A stretch of DNA of 64,000 nucleotides from Leptobrachium leishanense (Eukaryota; Chordata; Amphibia; Anura; Megophryidae), in contig CM019063.1 in the NCBI GenBank assembly GCA_009667805.1, positions 194,536,954 to 194,600,953 on the forward strand, given 5' to 3'. Positions 14,178 through 25,302 of the stretch are shown here, piece by piece (position 1 is the stretch's first letter; each line of letters starts with the position of its first letter). The notes under the pieces were generated by a model. It was not told the DNA's origin and did no database searches. It was given only the letters and a program-made list of their open reading frames with translations. Position numbers and translations under genes: made by a program.

Positions 14178-15893
14178 GTTTAGTGAACCGAATCCCTTTC
14201 AGTAATCGACAGATTGGTGCATGGAAACCCAAAGCGAAACCGTGAATACTTGCATGTCTGGTAGAAACTGCACATCGATACATTGACCATACAATAGGCT
14301 TTTCTTGAATCCAAAATAATAGTCAAAAAAGTAACCCATAAATAAGGCCGCAAAGACCTTCTGATTCCATTCCAAACAGCGAAACAAATGGTCTCGAGCA
14401 AAGTCTTAAACGCTCCTAGTCTCAGGAGCTTGTGCTTCCCTGAGCGATTTCCCCAGTCATGTGTAATTAAGTGGTATAGCGCAAATTATCCAGATTTGCC
14501 TGTGGGGATAATTACAAACAACCAGGAGCAGTCTTTGTTGAATGTGTTGTCTTCAGCACATGTAAACAAAATACATCCAACGTTGTGCAGTATTTTCTAC
14601 AATAAACTGCTTTTCTTTTAAAAAAGGATCCCAGATTTTTGAGCCCACTACCAACTCTAGAGAGGTTATTCCCTAACCTCCGAAATGCACGAGATGGTGA
14701 ATTAAAGGTTTGCGCAATCTCAGTCCAATTTGTCTATTCACTAAGAGGGTTATTCAGAGACCACCGAAATTTCAGCACGTTGCGACGATTTCATTTCCTG
14801 GACTCTACGGTGAATTCAGTATTCTCCGCAGGGTCCCTGAAGTGCACCAAAGGTACAGCTGAAGACAGCCGGCGACCTGACCCCCGCTGCACGCGGCTGA
14901 AAACAGCCAACGAGCCACTGAACTGAAGAAAAAAAGGAACTCTTCAATTCTTAAAGGTGTTTAAAAAAAAAATAAACTGAAAATGTGTAGAAATAATAAA
15001 AGGTCTATCACAGAATAAAAAAATGGGAAACAAAATTTTTTCCAAAAAAATTCTACGAAAAAAGGGGCTTTTTGCTGAAACTGTAAAGAATAAACTTATA
15101 TTTATTTATTAATTTGATCCATGTGTGCGGATCTAGGCGCCGCTCAGCGGGCTTACACGCGATTTTCGCGGGCTTTTTCGAGTGTCCGCCGGAGCAGAAC
15201 AAGTTTGCGGGGCTCACCCGAGGTAGGAGAGGGTCCGTGCAGCAGGCTGTTCTTTAGACCGCAATGCTAGCCGTAGGAGGAATGGTCGCACCTGCTGACT
15301 TCGAACTCGGCACGAGCGGAATGACGGCAGAGCCGATTAACACAAGATGTCCGCCAACGCATGCGCAGACGAAATCGCGCACTCTGAGGCAAGTTCCTCA
15401 TGCGGGGCTGCACGCGCAGACGCCTTTTAGAACGAAATAAAGTAATACAAAAATAAATAGTAAAAGCGGTGTAACTAGCACCCGGCGGCCCAGGGAAATT
15501 TCCCTCTGCTGGAGATGGGGAAGAGAAAGGAGGCAAGCGCAAGCCTGCAGGCGGGAAAGTGTCCACGCAGCAGGTAGAAATCTAGAGGAAAAACTGTTAA
15601 ATACAGAAACTTTAGCCTAAAACAATCTGGTAAACCTCATTAGATTAAATATAATAAACTTAGCGATAAATACTGAAATATATCCTGGCGTCCAGGAGCT
15701 GTTTTGAAAACGACTCACCTGGAGGCCAGCAGCAAGAAAAGAGGGCGTGGCTAAGGACTTACTACACTCTTATTGTTTATTGGTTACTGCTGTTGCTATG
15801 TAAACTTTCCTTGCTGCTGATGATTTAGTAAAGAAAAGAGAATGCAAAATATGAAGCCTCCTGCCTTGATATAAAATTGATAATATTTTTTTA

Positions 15894-16223
15894 CATTGTA
15901 TCATATGGGATTCACCTGTTTAAACTCGTCGCACTGAACCACCAAAAATCAGGGCTCACTGACTTTTCTATTCAGTTCAGCATTCTCTGAATAGAATAAC
16001 CATGATTTCTGTATGGCACAATTTCACTGCTGCTGATGATCGGTGAACTGCACTGTATTGACAGCAGAATATGTTGCAGTTCGGCAGCACTGAAACAGCC
16101 CCTTAGACTAGTGTTTTCTATTCACAGAATGATTAACTGCACAGAGATTGTGGTGAAATGCCTTTTTGTTCAGTGTTTCATTTGGACAGGTTTAAAAAGG
16201 CGAATCCCATAGGATTCAATGTA
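15894..16223. mobile_element. Foldback MITE, about 33-bp inverted ends
   Basis: The segment at about 15894-15926 (ATATGGGATTCACCTGTTTA) recurs in reverse complement at about 16191-16223. The pair encloses about 260 bp that includes CAGTTCAGCATTCTCTGAAT. The segment GGCGAATCCCATAGGATTCA is also present in the element at 28308-29191, so these are related. No TSD was defined. Confidence 0.5.
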
Positions 16224-16357
16224 AAGTGTGTGTGTCCACATCTGGCACTCCAGGATATCTTGCGTCCTTGCTCGGTGCTAAGCTATTGATATATCAGGAA
16301 ACAAGCAGCACTCTCGGGTCTCACCATATATATCAATTTTATTGGTTCAACGGTTTC

Positions 16358-16409
16358 AGTTTGTTATCCACAAACTTTCATCAGATGAAAGTTTGTGGAT
16401 AACAAACCG
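16358..16409. repeat. Near-perfect hairpin, 23-bp arms
   Basis: TTTGTTATCCACAAACTTTC is followed almost immediately by its reverse complement. The immediate flanks (AATTTTA and ATATATATCAA blocks) are also partly inverted, so the whole 16318-16440 segment can fold. It is probably the centre of a small foldback element. Confidence 0.7.
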
Positions 16410-16919
16410 AAATGTTGATCCTGTAAAATTGATATATATGGAGAGTGCCACTTATTTCCTGATATATTTTTTTTTTCCAGGGTTCAGCAAAATATCTTTA
16501 TTTTCTAGAACACCTTTTTGTATTTTTAGACTTTTTTAGAAAAGAGGTGTTTTTATTTTGACTTTCTTATTTAAAAAAATTAAGAACTTTTTTCTATTTG
16601 GACAGGTTTTTACTGATTTATACTCCTATTAGGAAAATAAATATATAAAATCTATTTTTTTCTTGAATTCACTGATGCCAATTCTGCTGTTTTTCAACGT
16701 CTGATAACTGCTGCTGTGACCATTTCCTAAATAGTGAATTTGGCCTAGTTTCGGCAAATTAAGCCAAAATGCAAAGCACCAAAATTGCACACAATTTCGG
16801 TGCTTTGGGTTTATACACAGCTGGGTGTTTCTCTTCTCAGGTGCCCACACACCTTCCTGTCTCGTTCATCTCTCTCTCCAACCACATTCCAGTCATATAA
16901 ACGGGAAGATGTACAGTAG

Positions 16920-16982
16920 TCCCCCTCATATTCGCGGTTCGATAATCGCGGACTCAGTCATTCGCGGATTTTCCCCTGTATG
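16920..16982 (+). mobile_element. Isolated DNA-transposon-like end
   Basis: CAGTAGTCCCCCTCATATTC, followed by GCGGTTCGATAATCGCGGAC, has the look of a terminal inverted repeat of a cut-and-paste element. Only this end is visible. It runs straight into the minisatellite at 16983, which suggests that the array grew inside this element. Confidence 0.4.
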
Positions 16983-17150
16983 CTGGGGGCAGTGTGTCCA
17001 TGTGTGCTGGGGGCAGTGTGTCCATGTGTGCTGGGGGCAGTGTGTCCATGTGTGCTGGGGGCAGTGTGTCCATGTGTGCTGGGGGCAGTGTGTCCATGTG
17101 TGCTGGGGGCAGTGTGTCCATGTGTGCTGTGGGCAGTGTGTCCATGTGAG
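16983..17150 (+). repeat. 24-bp minisatellite, about seven units
   Basis: The unit is GTGTGCTGGGGGCAGTGTGT plus CCAT, repeated about seven times. The period of 24 is a multiple of three, so it reads as an eight-residue repeat (CWGQCVHV) in one frame and stays open in several frames on both strands. It is not a gene. The unit is related to the CCATGTGAGCTGGGG motif of the adjoining array and of other elements here. Confidence 0.9.
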
Positions 17151-17490
17151 CTGGGGGAAAATCAATATATCCATGTGAGCTGGGGGAAAATCAATATATC
17201 CATGTGAGCTGGGGGAAAATCAATATATCCATGTGAGCTGGGGGAAAATCAATATATCCATGTGAGCTGGGGGAAAATCAATATATCCATGTGAGCTGGG
17301 GGAAAATCAATATATCCATGTGAGCTGGGGGAAAAATCAATATATCCATGTGAGCTGGGGGAAAAATCCATATATCCATGTGAGCTGGGGCAAATCAATA
17401 TATCCATGTGAGCTGGGGGAAAAATCAATATATCCATGTGAGCTGGGGCAAATCAATATATCCATGTGAGCTGGGGCAATATGTCCATCA
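17140..17490 (+). repeat. Minisatellite of about 29-bp units
   Basis: About eleven units of TATCCATGTGAGCTGGGGGA plus AAATCAATA, drifting at the right end to shorter units with GGGGCAAATCAATA. The right edge, GGGGCAATATGTCCATCATA followed by (TA)n, is close to the unit found in the MITE at 240-682. It lies about 250 bp upstream of morc2 exon B. Confidence 0.9.
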
Positions 17491-17742
17491 TATATATATA
17501 TATATCAGTGAGTTTTATTGCTGTGGATTCTGTGATACGCTCATACACACCGCACACTGCTGTGAGTTTTATTACTGTGGCACGATGTTATGTCCTTTAA
17601 GTTTTTCTTTTCTGACCTGTATGTGCGTTATAATTGATCTATTTTTTTTTTTTAAATTGATTAATCGAACAGAAAAATTTTAATCCGTACCAGCCCTAGA
17701 AAACTTATGTTTTTTTTTTTTTCCCTCCGCCCCACTTTCAAG

Positions 17743-17902
17743 GTTATTGTTCCTCTACCCACTTGGAATTCGAAAACCTGTGAGCCCCTAACTGATAATA
17801 TGGAGAAGTTTGCCATTGAGACAGAACTCATCTATAAATATTCTCCGTTTTGTTCTCAAAAGGAAATCCTGGACCAGTTCAAAAAGATCAGTGGGAACTC
17901 AG
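17743..17902 (+). CDS. morc2: morc2 exon B: ATPase module
   Basis: Encodes 53 codons plus one base, starting [19 protein letters not shown], then [16 protein letters not shown], and ending KKISGNS-G. All of this is recognisable MORC2. The acceptor follows TTTCAAG at 17742 and the donor is GTAAAG at 17903. Phase 0 in and phase 1 out match exons A and C. Confidence 0.96.
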
Positions 17903-18290
17903 GTAAAGAGTTAGACTTGAAACACAGGAGTCGGGTCATTAGTTTTTCTCCTTGTGTATTTAATATTTCTACAGTTGGGAGTTTTACCGTAATAGGTAAT
18001 CAAGAGTCAGTCACTCTAGCTTGAAAATTAATAAAAACCGTACTGAAACCAGATGAATAAGACTATAGGGTTTCGATACTGGATGGGAAGTTTTTTTTAA
18101 AAAAAATATTTCAAAATATTGTGAAAATAAAAAAATGCATTTCATCTGTATCCCCAACTAATATTTTAAATTTGTTTACAATTCTTTGTAAACGTAGAGT
18201 AATAATAGATCTGGCTGATTTTCTTTTGTGTTTACATCTTGTAGAATCTTATTTTATGTTAAGGATTTATAGAAATATATTCACGTAAAG
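17903..18290. other. morc2 intron, unassigned
   Basis: AT-rich intron with no exon and no element ends. 18283-18290 is the left TSD of the next MITE. Confidence 0.5.
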
Positions 18291-18470
18291 CCGTGTTCTC
18301 AACCGCGGTCCTCAGTACCCCAGCAGGTCAGGTTTTCCAGATATCTGAAGCACAGCACAGGTGATATGATTTGCTGCTCAGTGATTGAGGATTCAGTCTG
18401 CATTTACCCAAGGTAATTCTTAAAACCTGGCCTGTTGGGGCTACTTGAGGACTGCAGTTCTGAACCACTG
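18291..18470. mobile_element. Short hAT MITE with 8-bp TSD
   Basis: A 180-bp element with ends CCGTGTTCTCAACC and GTTCTGAACCACTG and a perfect ACGTAAAG duplication (18283-18290, 18471-18478). Subterminal GCGGTCCTCAGTACCCC and TTGAGGACTGCAG are partly inverted. It sits about 200 bp before exon C. Confidence 0.85.
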
Positions 18471-18664
18471 ACGTAAAGGGTGATTTTATAATTTCTTAAA
18501 TGGATTCTGCTGCTTTTAAACACTATCTCATGCTTGCAGAATGTTTGTCTCTAAATTGTATTTGACTGTCCCCTTGCATTAATGTATTTTACTTTTCTAG
18601 ATTGCAAAAGATTATTTTTTTAAGTGAAACACGTAGCGTTAATTGCAGTGTATTTTTCCCTTAG

Positions 18665-18776
18665 GGACTCTGGTTGTGATTTTCAATTTGAAGCTGATGG
18701 ACTCTGGTGAACCAGAGTTGGATATAGTTTCTGACCTAAAAGATATTCGCATGGCTGGCACTCCACAAGAGGGAAC
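18665..18776 (+). CDS. morc2: morc2 exon C: ATPase module, transducer-like part
   Basis: Encodes (G)[20 protein letters not shown], then [17 protein letters not shown]. [20 protein letters not shown] is highly conserved in MORC2, while the following loop is divergent. The acceptor is CCCTTAG and the donor GTAAGT, a strong site. Two bases complete the glycine codon begun in exon B, and the final AC starts a threonine codon finished in exon D. Confidence 0.96.
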
Positions 18777-19189
18777 GTAAGTATTGGACAGGAATGCTTA
18801 TGAAAACCTTACATCAAGCCCAGCAATTTTATGACCTATTAGCTTTCAAGTTGCTTTTTTATTTGTATTTTCTTAACTCCACATCTAAATGTATTCCAGC
18901 CATTGCATTCCTACAGTCACGCCTCTATAGTACTAGTACTTACTAATGTGCTAATTAGATGATGACCTGAATCCTAGTATTTAATGAGGAAAAGTATGCA
19001 AACCACTGCTGTGATCAGCACTGTTCTCTTGAAATTGGTTTTGCCATGGAGCAGATCCTATGTTACGGATATCTGAAATGTAACTGGAATCGAAAAAAAA
19101 TGACTTCCTCATGCCAAAAGAATTGACATGGGTTCAGTTCTGGCTTTACTGGCAAAGGGGTACAGGTAACTTCTGTTAAAAATTTCAAA

Positions 19190-19690
19190 GACTATGGTAG
19201 ATGAGCATGAAGTCAAGCTGCAGACATTGGGGACACCAAAGCCACAGTCCCACAGAGGGCAAAATTTACTTCCCATTCACCAGAATGACTGTCGGTTCCT
19301 TCAAATGCCACTCAATAATAACTGTAGGATGAGATCAAGCAACCTACTAAAAGAATGGCAAATGGCAGCTGGGTTGACCTGCATCTCATCATGTTGGGCT
19401 ATTCTAGCTTTGCATGAATTTATGCCTGCTAGAAGCCTAAGAGGAGCCAGGCTGAGATTTGCTAATTACCATAAGGATTGGGCCGTTAAGAGGACTGGAG
19501 TAAGATCATCTTGACGTGTCCAATTTTCAGCTTTGTCCAACACCTAGATGAAGGTCTACAAGCCAGTGTGTGGCAGATTGGTGAAAATCTGGGGGTGCTT
19601 CTCAAGACTGAACTCTGGTAGTTTCATCTTTTGTGAAGGACTCCTGAAAAAGGTTCTTTTGGAAGAAAACGTTTTCCCTCTGCTCTGGTA
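19190..19690 (+). pseudogene. Decayed Tc1/mariner transposase fragment
   Basis: Scattered Tc1 signatures are visible in shifting frames: LLKEWQMAAGLTC, then ARLRFANYHKDWAV followed by DWSKI, and later FQL-type sequence. Together they match the middle of a Tc1-like transposase (helix-turn-helix end to first catalytic region). There are many stops and shifts and no intact inverted ends are seen. It differs in sequence from the Tc1 at 24182-28265. Confidence 0.6.
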
Positions 19691-19869
19691 ATGTTTCCAA
19701 ATTGAGAGGATTTTTTTACAGTATCAATGCTCCAGGCTGACCAGCCAGGTCAAAGGTTTAGATGAAGGACCAGCAGATAAAGATTCTGTCATGGCCAGAC
19801 CCGACTATATTTTAGTTTGACCAAAGCGGCTTTGGCAATTCTTGCACTTTTAAATTTCATAAGTTTTAA

Positions 19870-20867
<998 letters not shown>

Positions 20868-21039
20868 TCTATACTATAAAAGGATAAGCTAAAAACTGTC
20901 CGTCGCCAAAAGCCGTCTGCGCATGCGCGACGGACATTTGAAAGCGGCCGTTAGAACACACAGGTAGCTGCGCGTGCCGGCCGCGTGAAAAAAAAAAAAA
21001 ACACGGCACGAGCCGCGCGCAGCTACCCGTGTGTTTACA

Positions 21040-22320
21040 CGGCCAGATGCCCCGATCCTCCAGCGGTGACCGTCCTCCGGCTGCCGGCGGGCCTCCAGGC
21101 TCAGGCGAGCCCCCGGCTCGGTTTGGGCCTACAGCCCAGCCGAGCCGGGGACTCGCCTAAGCCTAGAGGCCCGCCGAGCAGCCAGCGGCAGCCGGAGAAG
21201 GTCACCGCTGGAGGATCGGGCCGAAGTTCCCAAAAAATACACCCCAAAATCGGCCCTGAGCTCCAGCGGAGACCTCCTCCAGCTGCCGCTGGCTGCTCGG
21301 CGGGCCTCTAGGCTTAGGCGAGCCCCCGGCTCGGTTTGGGCCTACAGGCCAGCCGAGCCGGGGATTCGCCTAAGCGTAGAGGCCGGCCGAGCAGCCTGCT
21401 CGGCCGGAGGAGGTCACCGCTGGAGCTCAGGGCCGATGTTGCCGAACACATACTCACCGACATCGGCCCTTAGCTCCTCCAGCGATGGCGGTCCGCTTGC
21501 AGCATCCTCTCTCCGTTGCTCGCCGGAATGACGTCACGAAAGCCTTTGACCCCGGGGGTCAAAGGCTTTCGTGACGTCATCCTGGCGAGCAACGGAGAGA
21601 GGATGCTGCAAGTGGGACCGCCATCGCTGGAGGAGCTAAGGGCCGATGTCGGTGAGTATGTGGAACCGGTGGAGGACTCGAGGCCGATGTAGGTGAGTAT
21701 GTGCTCTACACACACACACACACCCTGCTTGCTCGGCCGGTATCCAAGCTTAGGCGAGCCCCCGGCTTGGCTTGGGCCTAGAGGCCCTGCCGAGCCGGGG
21801 ACTCGCCTGAGCATGGAGGCCGGTCGAGTTGCATGCTCGGGCGTCCTCCAGGCTCAGGCGAGTCCCCGCTCGGCTGGGCCTCTAGGCCCACGCCAAGCTG
21901 GGGGCTCGCCTAAGCTTGGTCGGCATCCAGGCTCAGGCGAGCCCCCGGCTTGGCTTGGCCTAGAGGCCCAGCCGAGCCAGGGACTCACCTGAGCCTGGAG
22001 GACGACCGAGCATGCAACTCGACGGCCTCCATGCTCAGGCGAGTCCCCGGCTCTGCTGGCCTCTAGGCCCAAGCCGGGGGCTCGCCTAAGCTTGGATACC
22101 GGCCGAGTAAGCAGGGTGGGTGTGGAGAGCACATACTCACCTACATTAGCCCTGAGCTCAGCGGTGACTGTCCTCCGGCTGTCGCAGGCTGCTCGGCCGG
22201 CCTCCAGGCTCAGGCGAGCCCCCGCTTGGCTTGGGCCTACAGGCCCAGCCGAGCCGGGGGCTCGCCTAAGCCTGGAGGCCGGCCGAGCAGCCTACGACAG
22301 CCACCGCTGAGGCTCCGGCC
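21040..22320. repeat. Nested GC-rich inverted repeats inside the Helitron
   Basis: Multiple copies of GGCTCAGGCGAGCCCCCGGC and its reverse complement alternate around GCCTACAGGCCCAGCCGAGC-type centres. At least three foldback blocks result: about 21050-21215, 21245-21440 and 21725-22110, plus a related block at 22165-22315. Open frames here are by-products of the GC-rich repeat. No protein domain is seen. Confidence 0.75.
21458..21656. repeat. Palindrome with about 95-bp arms (copy 1)
   Basis: A near-perfect palindrome centred near 21555 (CTTTGACCCCGGGGGTCAAAG). Both arms contain TGACGTCA and GCGATGGCGGTCC-type sequence. A diverged copy is at 22355-22552. Confidence 0.88.
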
Positions 22321-22354
22321 CAATGTAGGGGGATGTTGCCTACACATACTCACC

Positions 22355-22552
22355 TACATCGGCCCTTAGCTCCTCCAGCGATGGCGGTCCCGCTTCCAGC
22401 GTCCTCTCTCGCTCCGTTGTTCGCCGGAATGACGTCACGAAAGCCTTTGACCCCGGGGGTCAAAGGCTTTCGTGACGTCATCCCGGCGACCAACGGAGCG
22501 AGAGAGGACGCTGGAAGCGGGACGCGGGACCGCCATCGCTGGAGGACCGATG
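22355..22552. repeat. Palindrome with about 95-bp arms (copy 2)
   Basis: A second copy of the palindrome at 21458-21656, with the same centre CTTTGACCCCGGGGGTCAAAG (near 22455). It has small differences such as GCTTCCAGCGTCC in place of GCTTGCAGCATCC. Its right arm ends within a few bases of the 19-bp satellite. Confidence 0.88.
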
Positions 22553-22554
22553 TA

Positions 22555-23795
22555 GGTGAGTATATCCACGAGCGGGGGGGCCATATCCACGGGGGGGGGG
22601 CGATATCCACGTGCTGGGGCGATATCCACGAGCTGGGGCAGTATCCACGAGCTGGGGCAGTATCCACGAGCTGGGGGCAGTATCCACGAGCTGGGGGCAG
22701 TATCCACGAGCTGGGGCAGTATCCACGTGCTGGGGCAGTATCCATCCACGTGCTGGGGCAGTATCCACGTGCTGGGGCAGTATCAATCCACGTGCTGGGG
22801 CAATATCCACGTGCTGGGCAGTATCCACGTGCTGGGGCAGTATCCACGAGCTGGGGCAATATCCACGTGCTGGGGCAGTATCCACGTGCTGGGGCAGTAT
22901 CCACGTGCTGGGGCAGTATCCACGTGCTGGGCAGTATCCACGTGCTGGGGCAATATCCAGGAGCTGGGGCAATATCCACGTGCTGGGGCAGTATCCATCC
23001 ACGTGCTGGGGCAATATCCACGTGCTAGGGCAGTATCCACGAGCTGGGGCAGTATCCACGAGCTGGGGCAATATCCACGTGCTGGGCAGTATCCACGAGC
23101 TGGGGCAGTATCCACGTGCTGCGGCAATATCCACGTGCTGGGGCAATATCCACGTGCTGGGGCAGTATCCACGTGCTGGGGCAATATCCACGTGCTGGGG
23201 CAATATCCACGTGCTGGGGCAATATCCACGTGCTGGGTCAATATCCACGTGCTGGGGCAGTATCCACGTGCTGGGGCAATATCCAGGAGCTGGGGCAGTA
23301 TCCACGAGCTGGGGCAGTATCCACGTGCTGCGGCAATATCCACGTGCTGCGGCAATATCCACGTGCTGGGGCAATATCCACGTGCTGGGGCAGTATCCAC
23401 GTGCTGGGGCAATATCCACGTGCTGGGGCAATATCCACGTGCTGGGTCAATATCCACGTGCTGGGGCAGTATCCACGTGCTGGGGCAGTATCCACGAGCT
23501 GGGGCAGTATCCACGTGCTGGGGCAGTATCCATCCACGTGCTGGGGCAATATCCACGTGCTAGGGCAGTATCCACGAGCTGGGGCAGTATCCACGAGCTG
23601 GGGCAATATCCACGTGCTAGGGCAGTATCCACGAGCTGGGGCAGTATCCACGTGCTGCGGCAATATCCACGTGCTGGGGCAGTATCCACGTTCTGGGGCA
23701 GTATCCACGTGCTGGGGCAGTATCCACGTGCTGGGGCAGTATCCACGAGCTGGGGCAGTATCCACGAGCTGGGGCAGTATACATGAGCAGGGGCA
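22555..23795 (+). repeat. 19-bp satellite array, about 65 units
   Basis: The unit is GGGGCAGTATCCACGTGCT, with common variants CAA for CAG and GAGCT for GTGCT. A 23-bp variant containing TATCCATCCACG occurs near 22740, 22992 and 23530. The units have no stop codon in any frame, and 19 is not divisible by three. All six frames are therefore open for long distances, as a 19-residue repeat such as AGAVSTCWGSIHVLGQYPR. These frames (up to 391 codons) are not genes. Unit-specific variants recur 209 bp apart (11 units), which shows a higher-order duplication. Confidence 0.95.
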
Positions 23796-24044
23796 GTATA
23801 TCCACAATAGACTGCCCTCTGGGCAGGCTTTACAACTAGTAGAATATATAATCACAAAGTTTGGATGATAAACTGTGGAAAAATATGCTGTAAATGATTG
23901 AAATCCGAGATGGAGGTGTAACACAAATTCAAATGAATAGAAATGGGCTTTAGAATGATTATTTTACCTTGATGGACATCTTTTGAAAAATATTGTACAT
24001 ATATTTTTTTCATTTAACAAGTTTGCCTGATCTTCCTCTTTCAG

Positions 24045-24124
24045 AATGTATAAATATACATCAAACCGGTTTAAAACACGAGCTGAGCAAGAGGTGAAGA
24101 AAGCCGAACATATGGCAAAGATAG
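24045..24124 (+). CDS. morc2: morc2 exon E: start of coiled-coil arm
   Basis: Encodes (R)[20 protein letters not shown], then EHMAKI. It starts the long charged coiled coil (CC1) that projects from the MORC2 ATPase module. The acceptor is CTTTCAG and the donor GTACTG at 24125. The final G begins the alanine codon completed in exon F. A Tc1 element begins only 57 bp after the donor. Confidence 0.96.
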
Positions 24125-25302
24125 GTACTGCAGGGGAAGAGGGTGGTCCGTTATTAAGGCAAATGATATTATATATACATACAGTGGGTGGAGGGAGGGA
24201 ATTATTTGATCCCCTGCTGATTTTGTACGTTTGATCATTTTGTTCAGTGGGCAATCTATAATTTTAATCGTAGGTTTATTTTAACAATGAGAGACAGAAT
24301 AGCAACAAAAAATTCAGAAAAATGCATTTCAAAAAGTTATAAATGTATATGCTTTTTAATGAGTGAAATAAGTATTTGATCCCCTATCAATCAGCACGAT
24401 TTCTAGCTCCCAGGGGATTTTTATACAAGTAAAGAGCTGAGATTAGGAGCACCTTTTTAAAGGGACTGCTCCTAATCTCAGTTTGTTACCTATATAAAAG
24501 AAACATGTCCACAGAAGCCATCAGATTCCAAACTCTCCACCATGGCCTAGACCAAAGAGCTGTCCTAGGATGTCAGAGACAAGATTGTAGACCAACACAA
24601 GGCTGGAATGGGTTACAAGACCGTCATCAAGCAGCTTGGTGAGAAGGTGACAGTAATGGGTGCGATTATTCACAAATGTAAGAAACACAAAATAACTGTT
24701 AATCTCCCTCAGCCTGGGGCTCCATGCAAGATCTCCCCTTGTGGAGTTTCAGTGGTCATGAGAACAGTGAGGAATCAGCCCAGAACTACACGGGAGTATC
24801 TTGTCAATGATCTCCGCTCAAGACATTTGGTACATAGTAACAGAAAACAATTTGTAACGCGCTATGACGTGAATGACTGTAATTCTGCAGCTCCTGCACG
24901 GTCCCTCTGCTTAAGAAAGCACATGAACAGGCCCGTCTGAAGTTTGCCAATGAACATCTGAATGATTCAGAGGAGAAATGGGTGAAAGTGTTGCGGTCAG
25001 ATGAGACCAAAATCGAGTACTTTGGCATCGACTCAACTCGCTGTGTTTGGAGGAGGAATGCTGCCTATGACCCCCAAGAACACATCCCCACCGTTAAACA
25101 TGGAGGTGCAAACATTATGCTTTGGGGGTGTTTTGCTGCTAAGGGGACAGGACAACTTTACCACATCAAAGGGATCATGGACAGGGCCATGTACCGTCAA
25201 ATCTTTGAGAACCTCCTCTCCTCAGCCAGGGCATTGAAAATGGGTTGTGGATGGGTATTCAAGCATGACAATGACCCAAAACACAAGGCCAAGGTAACAA
25301 AG

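Larger units (their letters stand above)
14178..16919. other. morc2 intron with MITE-like fragments
   Basis: Contains GC-rich sequence around 14860-15560 and two palindromic units described separately (15894-16223 and 16358-16409). Around 14640-14820 the motif GGTTATTC with CACCGAAAT-type sequence recalls the MITE at 28308-29191, but ends cannot be placed. No exon is seen. Confidence 0.4.
20868..23839 (+). mobile_element. Candidate non-autonomous Helitron, 2,972 bp, with satellite cargo
   Basis: The left end reads TCTATACTATAAAAGGATAA directly after an A. The right end has a perfect six-base stem (CTGCCC at 23812-23817, loop TCT, GGGCAG at 23821-23826), then nine bases and CTAG at 23836-23839 followed by T. 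The 5' TC, 3' hairpin plus CTAG, and insertion between A and T without duplication are the Helitron hallmarks. The interior has no Rep/helicase coding. It holds GC-rich nested palindromes (20930-22550) and a 19-bp satellite array (22555-23795). The identification rests on the ends alone. Confidence 0.72.

Noticed and set aside
21470..22132. Pro/Gly-rich open frames with LGPSQAGGSP-type repeats
   Set aside because: They reflect inverted copies of GGCTCAGGCGAGCC-like sequence. Both strands give similar peptides because of the palindromes.
22333..23924. Several overlapping open frames of 200-391 codons on both strands
   Set aside because: They are products of the stop-free 19-bp satellite. All frames give the same shifted repeat peptide, and there is no non-repeat domain.
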